From: Bacteroidota bacterium | GTDB lineage: Bacteria > Bacteroidota > Bacteroidia > Chitinophagales > Chitinophagaceae | Direction of reading: 5' to 3' | DNA: 64,000 nt | Assembly: GCA_023387985.1 (NCBI GenBank) | Contig: JAEWHC010000009.1 | Span: forward strand, 1,302,001-1,366,000 | Shown: positions 1 through 8,440 of the stretch, piece after piece | Numbering within the stretch: position 1 is the stretch's first letter | Layout of the letters: every line of letters starts with the position of its first letter | Program-made: the position numbers and the translations under genes | The notes under the pieces: generated by a model | The model's input: the letters and a program-made list of their open reading frames with translations, nothing else | The model's database searches: none | Told to the model about the DNA's origin: nothing

Positions 1-470
1 AGGTCAAATGACAACATGCCTTCAGATGTTTCGTAATACATTGGGTAACTCCACCAATTAGGGTTGGATCCCCAGCCATAACCTGAACCCCAGTAACCTG
101 GTGTCCAGTAATCATAATAATCGCGCCAGATTACCCCACTTGATGTGCGTATAATTCTTGAGATTTGCAAGCCTAGATCAGGGCTTTCGGTGCGATCAAC
201 ATACCGGAATCCGCGGGCTTCCATTTGTTGTTTAAATGCGTTGATAAAGCCCATATCCTGCACGGCGCTCAATCGTTGAACGTTATTCCCGTCAACTACC
301 AAAATGGTATCGGCAATAGAAAAGGTTTCATAATTGCTGAAATTAACGTTGGAAGCTTTTTGGGTTATGTATATCCTCGATTCATCATCACTCAGGTCTT
401 TCAAATGCTCCTTCTGGCATGAACTGAAAACCACCAAACCAGCAAAAAGTAGAAGTATTGCACTTTTCAT
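1..470 (-). CDS. DUF4136-type lipoprotein, 3' part cut by window edge
   Basis: Reading leftward from the ATG at 470-468, the frame is open to the window edge (about 156 codons). The product starts with a lipoprotein signal: a short hydrophobic stretch ending in SSC at residues 16-18, so Cys18 is the probable lipidated residue. The body, with an early SNVNFSNYETFSIADT segment and a tryptophan/tyrosine/glycine-rich stretch near residues 120-145, looks like the Bacteroidota DUF4136 family of outer-membrane lipoproteins of unknown role. The C-terminus lies outside the window. The family assignment is from pattern memory and is fairly likely; no function is proposed. Confidence 0.7.
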   Translation of the reverse strand, partial: MKSAILLLFAGLVVFSSCQKEHLKDLSDDESRIYITQKASNVNFSNYETFSIADTILVVDGNNVQRLSAVQDMGFINAFKQQMEARGFRYVDRTESPDLGLQISRIIRTSSGVIWRDYYDYWTPGYWGSGYGWGSNPNWWSYPMYYETSEGMLSFD

Positions 471-620
471 TTCTTAGATTTTATACGTAAAACGCAAATT
501 CTATGCGAAAAGCCGGGTCCTCTACCGATGACTAAATTATTTTAACATTACCCCGTCGATGGGAACTCGATTTTGTTAAAGCTTATACTGGTACGGACAT
601 TCTTTCTGGCATAAATTAAA

Positions 621-642
621 AAACCTCCTGTTGAGGAGGTTT
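621..642 (-). terminator. Intrinsic terminator of the PBP1A gene
   Basis: AAACCTCC and GGAGGTTT arms form a 9-bp stem (including a T-A pair) around a four-base loop. On the minus strand it is followed by a run of T. It begins 10 nt after the PBP stop codon. A near-identical stem is found at 46034-46059. Confidence 0.75.
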
Positions 643-652
643 AATTGAAAAT

Positions 653-3085
653 TTATTGGTTTCGGTCATTTCTTCGTTGATCGCGTCGTTCCTGTCTTTC
701 CTCCTTTTTCGTTTTAGGAGGCATTACAGCTTTGGCACCCTGATCACCATTTTTATTCATGGTATCCGGTTTGGGTTTTTCTGTCTGGGGAGCATAAGGA
801 TTGGTGTCGGGGCGGTATACTTGTCCTGTATCCATATTTATATTTTCCTCAATAAAATAATCGCTATATCCGCCATTACCCAGATCTGTACCGGCAGCTT
901 CAGGCGAAGGTGGCCCATTTTGATCCTGGATATAATCATAAATGATGGTGTTTTCTTCCACAGCCGGCTTTACGAATTTGGCCTCGGCATCATAACCCAA
1001 TTTGGCATCTTCGTATACCAATTTCATGAATGAGCCCACAAGGGGCAATGCATTGCGTCCGCCAAAGCCTTCCCCTGAATTGCTGGGCCAGCGTATCCAG
1101 TTTTCATCACAACCCACCCAGCTGCCGGCCAGCAGCTCCGGAGTATAGGCAATAAACCAGGCATCGGTATTGTCGTTGGTGGTTCCGGTTTTGGCAGACA
1201 GTTCAGCTTTAATGCCGTAACTGCCCAGTGCCCTTGCAGTGCCCCTCGTAACCGCGCCTGTCATCATTTTTGCCATGGTATATGCAGTTACTTCGCTAAT
1301 CACTTCTTTAATTTGTGGTCCTACATTTACAAGCATATTGCCGTTGCGGTCTTCAATTCTTGCAATATACTGCGGTTTGACATTGAATCCGCGACCGGCA
1401 AACATTGTATACATCCACATCATTTCATACAAACTCAGGTCACAGCTTCCCAGTGCCAAAGAGGGGTAGGGAGTGAGTTTGGTCTGGACCTGGCAACGGT
1501 TAAGAAAATCAACGAAACGTGCAGGTCCGATTTGTTTCATCAGGTAGGCGGTTGAACCGTTTAGCGATTGAGCTATGGCATAAGACATGGCGGGGCTTCC
1601 TCCACTTGCGCCTTTACCTTGTGCGGGAACCATTCCGCTGCCAGGAAAATACTGCGGCACATTGGGCAAAGGTGTCTCCGGCGTAAAACCAATCTCTTCT
1701 ATGGCCTGCGCATAAAGCAACGGTTTAATGGTTGAACCTACCTGCCGTTTTACCGAAAGATTTACGTGATCGATTTTAAAGGTCTTGTAATCTATGCCGC
1801 CTATCCATGCTTTCACAAAGCCGGTTTGCGGCTCCATGGCCATAAATCCTGTTTGAAGTTGTTTCTTCAGGTATTTGATGGAATCCAATGGCGTAAGCGT
1901 CGTGTCGGTTTCCAGGTTGGCATTCCACGCAAAAATTTTCATGTCGGCTTTAACATCAAATGTTTTGCGGTTTTCCTCGTCGCTCAGGCCTTCTTCTTTT
2001 TGGTATCTCCAACGGTCGCTTTGCCGGATAAATTTCTCCAGTTCTTTCTCCCGTCCATTAAAAACATTGTCATTTCGGATGTATCCCACAGTATTGAAAA
2101 TGCGCTGACGCTGAGCCATGGTCGTCCGAACAGACCTTTCGGCCATGCTTTGCATAGTTGGATTGATGGTGGTATAGATTTTCAAACCATCACGATAAAT
2201 ATCATAGGAATCCCCATTTGGCTTTTTGATGTCTTTCAATAGCCGGCGTACCTCCTCTTTTACCACATTTTCACGGAAATAGGGTGCAATACCTGTATTG
2301 TGGTCAATTTTTTTGTAATTCAGTTTGATGGGTTCCCGCTTCAGGTTATCCGCTTCACCCGCACTTAAAAAATTATTCCGCACCATTTGGTCCAATACCG
2401 TATTTCTCCGGTCCATACTTGCTTTTGGATTACGCCTTGGATTGTACAAGGTATTTGCTTTAAGCATGCCAACCAATACAGCGGCTTCCTGCACTTCAAC
2501 GCGGTCGGGTTCTTTGTTAAAGAAGGTGCGGGATGCATTCCGAATGCCATACACATTGTCTCCAAAAGCAACGGTATTGAGGTAATAATTCAGGATTTCA
2601 TCTTTGGTGAAATTACGTTCGAGCTTGACAGCTATGATCCATTCCTGGATTTTTTGGATACCTCTTTTCAATTTATTGGATTCGCGTTTGCCGCCAAAAA
2701 GATTGAGGGCGAGCTGCTGGCTAAGTGTTGAAGCGCCACCGGCGGGATCGAAAGTCACCAAGCCATGGATTGCCCGTATCAGGCTGCGTACGTCAATTCC
2801 GCTGTGTTCATAAAAACGTTCATCTTCAGTGGCAATAAGGGCTTTTACCACATTCGGAGACACATCTTTTAGTTCAATGGGTGTACGGTTTTCAAGGTAG
2901 AATTTCCCCATGGGGCTCCCGTCATCTGCAAAAACATCACTGGCAAGAGAAGCGGAAGGGTTTTGCAGATCTTCAATGGAAGGCATATTGCCGAGCAAAC
3001 CGTAATTGGTGGCGGTAAAGAGCAACACAATGGCGAAAATCCCCAGCAGGAAGAACCTCCATAAATATTTTACTGCTTTTGTCAT
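653..3085 (-). CDS. mrcA: Class A penicillin-binding protein 1A (transglycosylase/transpeptidase)
   Basis: This is a bifunctional peptidoglycan synthase of 810 aa that polymerises lipid II and cross-links the strands on the outer face of the inner membrane. A single membrane anchor spans residues 8-26. The GT51 glycosyltransferase signature EDERFYEHSG is at 87-96. The transpeptidase box has SxxK at S451-K454, SLN at 507-509 and KTGT at 632-635. The tail after about 735 is proline/lysine-rich and low complexity. An in-frame ATG lies 60 nt upstream, but the hydrophobic anchor directly follows the start at 3085, so that start is preferred. It lies downstream of the SprE-like and YwqK-like genes, with about 100 nt of its own upstream space. 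Confidence 0.92.
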   Translation of the reverse strand: MTKAVKYLWRFFLLGIFAIVLLFTATNYGLLGNMPSIEDLQNPSASLASDVFADDGSPMGKFYLENRTPIELKDVSPNVVKALIATEDERFYEHSGIDVRSLIRAIHGLVTFDPAGGASTLSQQLALNLFGGKRESNKLKRGIQKIQEWIIAVKLERNFTKDEILNYYLNTVAFGDNVYGIRNASRTFFNKEPDRVEVQEAAVLVGMLKANTLYNPRRNPKASMDRRNTVLDQMVRNNFLSAGEADNLKREPIKLNYKKIDHNTGIAPYFRENVVKEEVRRLLKDIKKPNGDSYDIYRDGLKIYTTINPTMQSMAERSVRTTMAQRQRIFNTVGYIRNDNVFNGREKELEKFIRQSDRWRYQKEEGLSDEENRKTFDVKADMKIFAWNANLETDTTLTPLDSIKYLKKQLQTGFMAMEPQTGFVKAWIGGIDYKTFKIDHVNLSVKRQVGSTIKPLLYAQAIEEIGFTPETPLPNVPQYFPGSGMVPAQGKGASGGSPAMSYAIAQSLNGSTAYLMKQIGPARFVDFLNRCQVQTKLTPYPSLALGSCDLSLYEMMWMYTMFAGRGFNVKPQYIARIEDRNGNMLVNVGPQIKEVISEVTAYTMAKMMTGAVTRGTARALGSYGIKAELSAKTGTTNDNTDAWFIAYTPELLAGSWVGCDENWIRWPSNSGEGFGGRNALPLVGSFMKLVYEDAKLGYDAEAKFVKPAVEENTIIYDYIQDQNGPPSPEAAGTDLGNGGYSDYFIEENINMDTGQVYRPDTNPYAPQTEKPKPDTMNKNGDQGAKAVMPPKTKKEERQERRDQRRNDRNQ

Positions 3086-3121
3086 AGTTTGATTGTATTG
3101 CAGGTTTAGGTTTCGTGCAGC

Positions 3122-3129
3122 CAAAATTA
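3122..3129 (-). promoter_or_regulatory. Possible -7 box for PBP1A
   Basis: TAATTTTG on the minus strand matches the Bacteroidota -7 consensus TANNTTTG and lies 36 nt before the chosen PBP start. A second match, TAAATTTG, lies at 3164-3171. Neither has a good TTTG at -33. Confidence 0.3.
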
Positions 3130-3186
3130 TTCCAAAGAGAAACAATTTAGGCCAGCATATCTACAAATTTAGGATTTCGAAATGGC

Positions 3187-3741
3187 TTAGAGTTTTCGGC
3201 CCCATTTATCAAATTCTTCAGTCCGTACCAATTTGCCCTGTTCATCAAATTTTCGCCAAACGCCGTTTTTTACACCCAAAATAATGCGTCCTGATTCTTT
3301 GAGGCGTCCATCTGGATAATAAAATTGCACAAGTCCTGAAGGTTGTCCTTCACTGTTAAGTGGTACGCGAAACATCCGCTGGCCGTTTGGGTAAAAAGCG
3401 GCTGAATCTGCGGTAATGCCGTTGATCGTTTCTTTAAAGGCAACAATCTGATCGTGCAAGCCGTATGCCACACGCAAATTCCGGTTCTGGCTATTAATCC
3501 ATATAATCTCGCATACGATGGTGCCAAGTACCTGTTCAATTTCATCAGGTTCACAAGGGATTATGGTATCGGCAATGCGGCGCGATTGATTGATATTCGC
3601 CGTGTCAAGAAGTTCGACGTAAAAATCGCTTGCTGCGGGCCTGCAGGCACCCCATAAGATCGCGGTAAAAAGCGAAAAATATACAGCCAGGTGCCACGAT
3701 TTAAAATTTACCAGGGAAAGTGCTTTGTAAAAGTTGTTCAT
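3187..3741 (-). CDS. YwqK/MORN-like lipoprotein downstream of the SprE-like gene
   Basis: A 184-aa protein with an N-terminal hydrophobic segment ending in a lipobox-like WGAC (Cys33), so probably lipidated. The C-terminal half contains MORN-like/YwqK-type repeats: AAFYPNGQRMFRVPL, VQFYYPDGRLKESGR, and GVWRKFDEQGKLVRTEEF. Such repeats occur in Bacteroidota envelope proteins whose biochemical role is mostly unknown. The ATG overlaps the last 41 nt of the upstream SprE/PorW-like gene and no later ATG precedes the signal segment, so the two are probably co-transcribed and perhaps translationally coupled. The 'antitoxin' label often attached to YwqK proteins is not supported here, as no toxin partner is visible. 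Confidence 0.65.
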   Translation of the reverse strand: MNNFYKALSLVNFKSWHLAVYFSLFTAILWGACRPAASDFYVELLDTANINQSRRIADTIIPCEPDEIEQVLGTIVCEIIWINSQNRNLRVAYGLHDQIVAFKETINGITADSAAFYPNGQRMFRVPLNSEGQPSGLVQFYYPDGRLKESGRIILGVKNGVWRKFDEQGKLVRTEEFDKWGRKL

Positions 3742-6691
3742 ATTCTTTCAGCTGCTCAGGCGTTGACAGGTAATCGAGCATAGCCTGCGGCAAAATTATG
3801 TATTTGTACCTTGATCCATCCAGCCAGTTAAGCAATTGGCTGCTGGCAACGGGTTTAAGATATTCTATGTATTCGTAAGCATTGGTCGCATTAGTAAACG
3901 AAGGTGATTTAATGACCACCAACCAGAGTTTATCGGCGATTTTATGCTTTTCCGCCTGCACCTGGTAGCGGTAATTGTTACGTTTCGGGCTGTTGGCAAT
4001 GCTGTAGTGTACCTCGTTTACATAGGCAGGATCAAGGTTTTCCAAAACAAGTGCAACTGTCTGCGGTCCGTCAGGATCTATTCTGTACGGTGATTCTTCT
4101 TTCCCAGGAATATTAATGGCCTTAAGCACGCGGGCAGAGGTATCAATTTCCACTTTAGGGGCCTGAGTGAGTATGGGTTCAGTTCTTAGTGCAGGATCAA
4201 TGGAAGGCCTTCTCGTTTCAATTTTGGTATCACTCACCACGATCACTTTGTCATCTTCGGCCCGGGTAATTTCCAGGTTCGTCAGGTATTCTTCAATCTC
4301 TCTGCGTTTTGGCAAAAACTCCTTGATGTTTTTAGCTTTTTCAGCGATTCCATGCTCAGGAAACTTTTCGATGATTTTATTCAGGTTCTTTAAGGCCAGG
4401 CTGTCCTGTTTTGTTTGCAGTTGATGCACTGTTTCAATATAGAGCAGTTGGGGTGTCCAATAGGATTCACCATTCTCGCCATCGAGTTTGTTTTTCAGCG
4501 CAATGGCCTCATCAAATGAACCATCGAGATATAAGTTGTATGCCCTTACATATTCACCGGTGATGGCTGGATCTCCGGTGGGATTTTGTTCAACTTTTTT
4601 TGGAGGTTGCAGCGCTTTGACCGCAAATGGTGTCTGACCAAAATTGTTTGTCAATAATTGTTTGGCACGGTTGGCTCCTGCTGCATCTCCAAGTTTTTCG
4701 TAGGTATACATCATTCCATACAAAGCTTCGGCTGCAATATCACCGGTATCGAGGTATAGAAAGATTGAATCGTATACGCGAATGGCCATCGGGTAATTTT
4801 CAATCTGGTTTTGCAACGCCCGGGCTTTAGCCAGCAATGCTTTGGCAACTTTTAGTTTCGCGGCGTTCATTTTTTCTTCGCTTAGTGGCAGCCGGCTGTA
4901 CAGGTTATCGAATGAAACATCCGCACTGTCATAAGTTTCAGCATCAAAACCGGCAAGCAGGGTGGTGGCGGCGTCACTTTGTTGTCCCCCCTGGACTGTA
5001 AGCTGAGGTACATTTTGAGCAATAGCTGATGATCTGCGCCAGTTGTCCTGGTTGGGCCTGTCACCCCAGATCTGGCGAAACGTGTTGAATCCGTTTGCGC
5101 GGAGAACCGGGTCGGCAAAATAAAAGGTTTTTCCTCCGGATGCAAAAAGTTGTGCGTTTTGCTGATTTCTCCCCATGGTGGCGCCTGCAAGACCAATGTT
5201 TTCAATATTGTCTTTAATGCCAAGTTCTTTACGTAAGCGACGGCTGAGATCACGCACATACGCCACCCGTTGAATTTCGGGCATGGCCGCCACCTCAAGA
5301 AGGCTGTCCTGCAGGTAACGCATATTGTCCGCATGGTATATAATTGCCGTGGCAGGTTTTCTCCAAACCACTTTTGCAGAATCAAATGTGGATATGCCGC
5401 TAAGTGTAACGCTGTCATAAGGCATATAAGCGGCCCCATAACGTTCAGCGCCATAACGCGCATCTGCCAGCAGCAGGAAACTCAGGCTACGTTGTTCAGG
5501 GTTATTGGCATTAAAGGTTATGCTTTTCTGCAGATAATCATCGGCTTTGTCATACCCGTTTCTCTCCATTTCGAACAGGCCGGCGGCATAGTAAATGATA
5601 TCGCGGTAGCGATAAAAACGGTCCTTTCGGGCCATGCTCAGGAGGTCTGCAATGGATTGATCTATGATCTCCGGATGCTCGGCTTTCTTGAGCCGGATTT
5701 CATTCAGCCGGGCATATACATCCATTACCGGGTCCAGCGTAGCCTTGTAGCTTTTCTGAAAAGCCTCTACAGCCAGCTCGTTTTTGCCGGCTTTTTGGTA
5801 TAATTGCCCAACAAGAAACCAATCACGGGAATGCTCATTTTTTTGACCTCCTGATAGGTTTAACGTGGTTTCCAGGTTGTGTGCGGCGCTGTCCCACTGC
5901 TGGTTAAGGTAATGAAACTGGGCATTGCTGCGGTAAAGATCGGCCTGCAACCTTTGGGGAAAGGTAGGATCCTGCAGTAAGGTAGTGATGAGGGCGGCCG
6001 CATCCCACAATTCACCAGCTTCGAGATAAGTATTGACCATCCAGACCAAAGCCTCATTCCGGCTGGGATTCCCAATCAAGGCTTTTTTAATGATATTTCC
6101 TGACTCAGGGCTAGCTACCTCCAGGGCATTGCCACTTTGAGACGCATTGCTGCCGATTGGGATGGAGTAACCTCCTTCTTCTTTCGGGGCAAAGGAATAA
6201 TTCAGAAACTGAAATACCATATAGGCGCTGTCAAAATCCTGCCGCAGAAAATAGGCTTTTCCCATCAACAGGTAGCAGTCATCTATCCAGTCGTTGCGAA
6301 GATCATGCAATAAGATACCCGCTGTGGCTGTATTTAATATGGAGTCTATATCACCGCTTCTTGAAGTGACTTCAAGGTCATAGGACCTGAAAGGCAGAAG
6401 TGTCGTAAAATCATCCTTCTGGAATTCTTTTGCATAGCGGATGATCTCATTTATTTTTTCATTCGCGTTGAAAACGTAATTGTATCGCGTGTATGTATTT
6501 TGAAAAGCCCTGCGCAGGAGGGTGAATTTACGGTTGGCAAATTTTTCAGAACCCAGCTGCCTGTTGGCAAACGAATCTGGTTTTTTGATCTCGAATTCAA
6601 GTTTGGGTTGTGCTTGTAATTCATGCCGGTTTCCGGTCATCAGGAAAGCTAAGAAGAGCCCTGCAGCGAATATTTTCAGTAATGGCTTCAT
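3701..6691 (-). CDS. SprE/PorW-like TPR protein of type IX secretion/gliding
   Basis: A 996-aa secreted protein with a signal peptide at about residues 1-27 (hydrophobic core, cleavage near LQA-QP). It has helical TPR-like repeats through most of its length and a C-terminal region (about 880-996) of the type VALVLENLDPAYVNEVHYSI ending in a YKYIILPQ segment. SprE and PorW, periplasmic/outer-membrane parts of the type IX secretion and gliding machinery, share this layout: an N-terminal YNYVFNANEK-like region, TPRs, then a C-terminal alpha/beta domain that recurs in T9SS proteins. The assignment is by architecture and motif memory; the protein diverges from the flavobacterial sequence, so it could be a paralogous TPR protein. 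PorT is encoded at 59512-60243. Confidence 0.6.
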   Translation of the reverse strand: MKPLLKIFAAGLFLAFLMTGNRHELQAQPKLEFEIKKPDSFANRQLGSEKFANRKFTLLRRAFQNTYTRYNYVFNANEKINEIIRYAKEFQKDDFTTLLPFRSYDLEVTSRSGDIDSILNTATAGILLHDLRNDWIDDCYLLMGKAYFLRQDFDSAYMVFQFLNYSFAPKEEGGYSIPIGSNASQSGNALEVASPESGNIIKKALIGNPSRNEALVWMVNTYLEAGELWDAAALITTLLQDPTFPQRLQADLYRSNAQFHYLNQQWDSAAHNLETTLNLSGGQKNEHSRDWFLVGQLYQKAGKNELAVEAFQKSYKATLDPVMDVYARLNEIRLKKAEHPEIIDQSIADLLSMARKDRFYRYRDIIYYAAGLFEMERNGYDKADDYLQKSITFNANNPEQRSLSFLLLADARYGAERYGAAYMPYDSVTLSGISTFDSAKVVWRKPATAIIYHADNMRYLQDSLLEVAAMPEIQRVAYVRDLSRRLRKELGIKDNIENIGLAGATMGRNQQNAQLFASGGKTFYFADPVLRANGFNTFRQIWGDRPNQDNWRRSSAIAQNVPQLTVQGGQQSDAATTLLAGFDAETYDSADVSFDNLYSRLPLSEEKMNAAKLKVAKALLAKARALQNQIENYPMAIRVYDSIFLYLDTGDIAAEALYGMMYTYEKLGDAAGANRAKQLLTNNFGQTPFAVKALQPPKKVEQNPTGDPAITGEYVRAYNLYLDGSFDEAIALKNKLDGENGESYWTPQLLYIETVHQLQTKQDSLALKNLNKIIEKFPEHGIAEKAKNIKEFLPKRREIEEYLTNLEITRAEDDKVIVVSDTKIETRRPSIDPALRTEPILTQAPKVEIDTSARVLKAINIPGKEESPYRIDPDGPQTVALVLENLDPAYVNEVHYSIANSPKRNNYRYQVQAEKHKIADKLWLVVIKSPSFTNATNAYEYIEYLKPVASSQLLNWLDGSRYKYIILPQAMLDYLSTPEQLKEYEQLLQSTFPGKF

Positions 6692-6968
6692 GAAGTGTGT
6701 CCGGAAAAAGAAAACCTGGATTTAGTGTTCAATTTGAAACAAAGAAAAACAAACATCTTTTCACAGCCAACTGCCATTGCCTGGCATGCAATGATTTTTA
6801 TGAAATACGGGCCGACCTTAGAGCAGGGTGAATGTATTTTATTCATTTCCAAAGTGTTGGTAAGCGTTTAGGTACATGTGAAAATTCTACTGCTTTTACC
6901 TTCCGGGTGGTTTTAAATATCTGGTTCCAAATATTAAAGAGCACCCATTATCTTTAACGCTCAATTCT

Positions 6969-7367
6969 ATGGAAAGATTGCAGGACGAGGCGAATTTTAA
7001 GCGCATCCGCAACCGGTACAGGCTGGTGATCATGAATGACGATACGTTCGAAGAAGTGATTCGCTTTAAGCTCACCCGGCTGAGCGTCTATTTGGTGTTG
7101 AGCACCATATTTACTGTATTGGTAGGACTTACCCTGGCCCTGATCTCCTTCACAAACCTCAAATTTTTGATACCAGGTTATGGAAAACAGAGTTCACTTG
7201 AAGAATTACGAACACTTAAGATGCAAACAGATAGCCTGGAGCGGGTGATTACACTGCAAAGCAATTACCTGAATTCTATCCGTGGAGTTTTGCAGGGTGA
7301 TACCACGCTATTGAAGAAAGATACCTTGGTCTTGCAGGATACCACGCTCCAAATTGACACCAACTAA
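6969..7367 (+). CDS. Small single-TM protein upstream of bactofilin (M23-anchor-like, no peptidase domain)
   Basis: A 132-aa protein. It has a charged cytoplasmic N-terminus (residues 1-38), one membrane segment at about 39-62, then a short extracytoplasmic coiled-coil (about 75-115, DSLERVITLQSNYLNSIRGVLQ). In many Bacteroidota the gene before bactofilin encodes an M23 endopeptidase with this kind of anchor and helix; here the frame stops before any LytM/M23 domain. It ends 13 nt before the preferred bactofilin start, which suggests co-transcription. The similarity to the peptidase anchor is inferred from pattern only; the function is unknown. Confidence 0.65.
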   Translation: MERLQDEANFKRIRNRYRLVIMNDDTFEEVIRFKLTRLSVYLVLSTIFTVLVGLTLALISFTNLKFLIPGYGKQSSLEELRTLKMQTDSLERVITLQSNYLNSIRGVLQGDTTLLKKDTLVLQDTTLQIDTN

Positions 7368-7380
7368 AAACCTCGGAAAT

Positions 7381-7821
7381 ATGCTTAAATCTAAAAAAAA
7401 CACTGAATTCTTGCCCATGACAACAACTTCCTCCACCACAATTATTGCATCGGGTACCGAGCTTACCGGCGATATCAGGTCGTCCCACGATCTTAGGGTG
7501 GATGGCCAGGTAAATGGAGATATTTATTGCCAAAGCAAATTGGTCATAGGGACAAGCGGACGCGTAGAAGGCAATATACACGTGGAAGTGGCGGATATTG
7601 CAGGTTCAGTGCTGGGAAATATCTACTCCAAGGAAGCGCTATATTTACGCAAATCATCGATTGTTCTGGGGGATATAGTGGCCAATATGCTGCAAATGGA
7701 AGCCGGAGGTCAACTGAACGGGCAATGTCGCATGGGAACCATCGAATCGTTGTTGCAGGATACCGATGCCGTTGTACTTTTAACCCAATCTGAAAAACTG
7801 AATGCTGTTGAAGCCGGATGA
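7381..7821 (+). CDS. Bactofilin
   Basis: A 146-aa polymer-forming cytoskeletal protein. Bactofilins assemble nucleotide-free beta-helical filaments at the membrane and often recruit cell-wall enzymes. The central region (about 30-125) is a beta-helix: IIASGTELTGDIRS, LRVDGQVNGDIYC, LVIGTSGRVEGNIHV, LYLRKSSIVLGDIVA, with the usual G-x-I/V-x-G-x-I turns. Flanks are short and hydrophilic. An upstream in-frame ATG at 7354 overlaps the preceding gene; ATG 7381 leaves a clean 13-nt gap and is preferred. The 3' end overlaps atpZ by 20 nt, so these are an operon. Confidence 0.9.
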   Translation: MLKSKKNTEFLPMTTTSSTTIIASGTELTGDIRSSHDLRVDGQVNGDIYCQSKLVIGTSGRVEGNIHVEVADIAGSVLGNIYSKEALYLRKSSIVLGDIVANMLQMEAGGQLNGQCRMGTIESLLQDTDAVVLLTQSEKLNAVEAG

Positions 7822-8017
7822 AGGTAAGAAAAGGCAAAACTGGATGCGGTACGCCGGATTGGGCGGTACATTTTTAAGCGCCATTCTTTTGTCGCTATTG
7901 GCCGGAAGATGGGCAGATGGCAAAACCGGGAGCGATATTCCGTGGTTTACCCTGATGTTGCCTGTTGCGGCCATTGCAGGAATTTTAGTACAGTTAAACA
8001 AGGAAATGAAAAAATGA
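7802..8017 (+). CDS. AtpZ/AtpI-family small membrane protein
   Basis: A 71-aa protein with two predicted membrane segments (about 16-36 and 46-63) joined by the RWADGKTGS loop. This is the AtpZ (F0F1-ATPase accessory subunit/putative Mg or Ca transporter) pattern. In most Bacteroidota the gene begins the atp operon (atpZ, a small membrane gene, then atpB-E-F-H-A-G). Here it overlaps bactofilin upstream by 20 nt and the next gene downstream by 4 nt (ATGA), and no atpB follows. Confidence 0.75.
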   Translation: MLLKPDEGKKRQNWMRYAGLGGTFLSAILLSLLAGRWADGKTGSDIPWFTLMLPVAAIAGILVQLNKEMKK

Positions 8018-8415
8018 ATGAAGCAATGAAAACAAAAGGATGGGTGGGATTAACCGTTCTTGCGGTCTTTCTTTCCCTGGCCATTTGGTTGACAAATAAT
8101 GCGTTGCAGGGCTATGACATAGATCCAACAGTACTGCTGATTGGTAATCTGGTGGTTTATGTTGCGAGTTTACTGGCCTGGTTTTATTATTCTAAAGCAG
8201 GAAAAGCAACCCGCGGACATAAAGTCACTGGAAATGTAATGGCTGGTTTTGTCATAAAGTTTTTTATGATCATTGTGGCTTTAATTGTGTATTTCGCTTT
8301 TTCTGACGAAATTAACCGGAATGCCATCCTGGTATTGTTTGTCATTTACCTGCTTTACAGTTTTCTTGGTACAAGTGCAGTGACCGGTAAAAAGAAAGGG
8401 AAGCGGATAAAATAA
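8014..8415 (+). CDS. AtpI-like four-TM membrane protein
   Basis: A 133-aa, very hydrophobic protein with about four membrane helices (residues 9-27, 42-59, 75-95, 100-120) and a basic C-terminus (KKKGKRIK). The start codon overlaps the atpZ stop as ATGA, which fixes the start at 8014 rather than at an in-frame ATG 105 nt upstream. By position and topology it corresponds to the AtpI-like protein found between atpZ and atpB in related genomes, thought to aid c-ring assembly. Sequence alone is weak evidence, so treat the assignment as synteny-based inference. Confidence 0.65.
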   Translation: MNEAMKTKGWVGLTVLAVFLSLAIWLTNNALQGYDIDPTVLLIGNLVVYVASLLAWFYYSKAGKATRGHKVTGNVMAGFVIKFFMIIVALIVYFAFSDEINRNAILVLFVIYLLYSFLGTSAVTGKKKGKRIK

Positions 8416-8440
8416 TCCCGCAAAGTGGAGACCGTGCAGC

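Noticed and set aside
653..3741. YwqK-like gene read as GldH because it precedes PBP1A
   Set aside because: The sequence shows MORN-like repeats and no GldH motifs; only the neighbourhood was suggestive.
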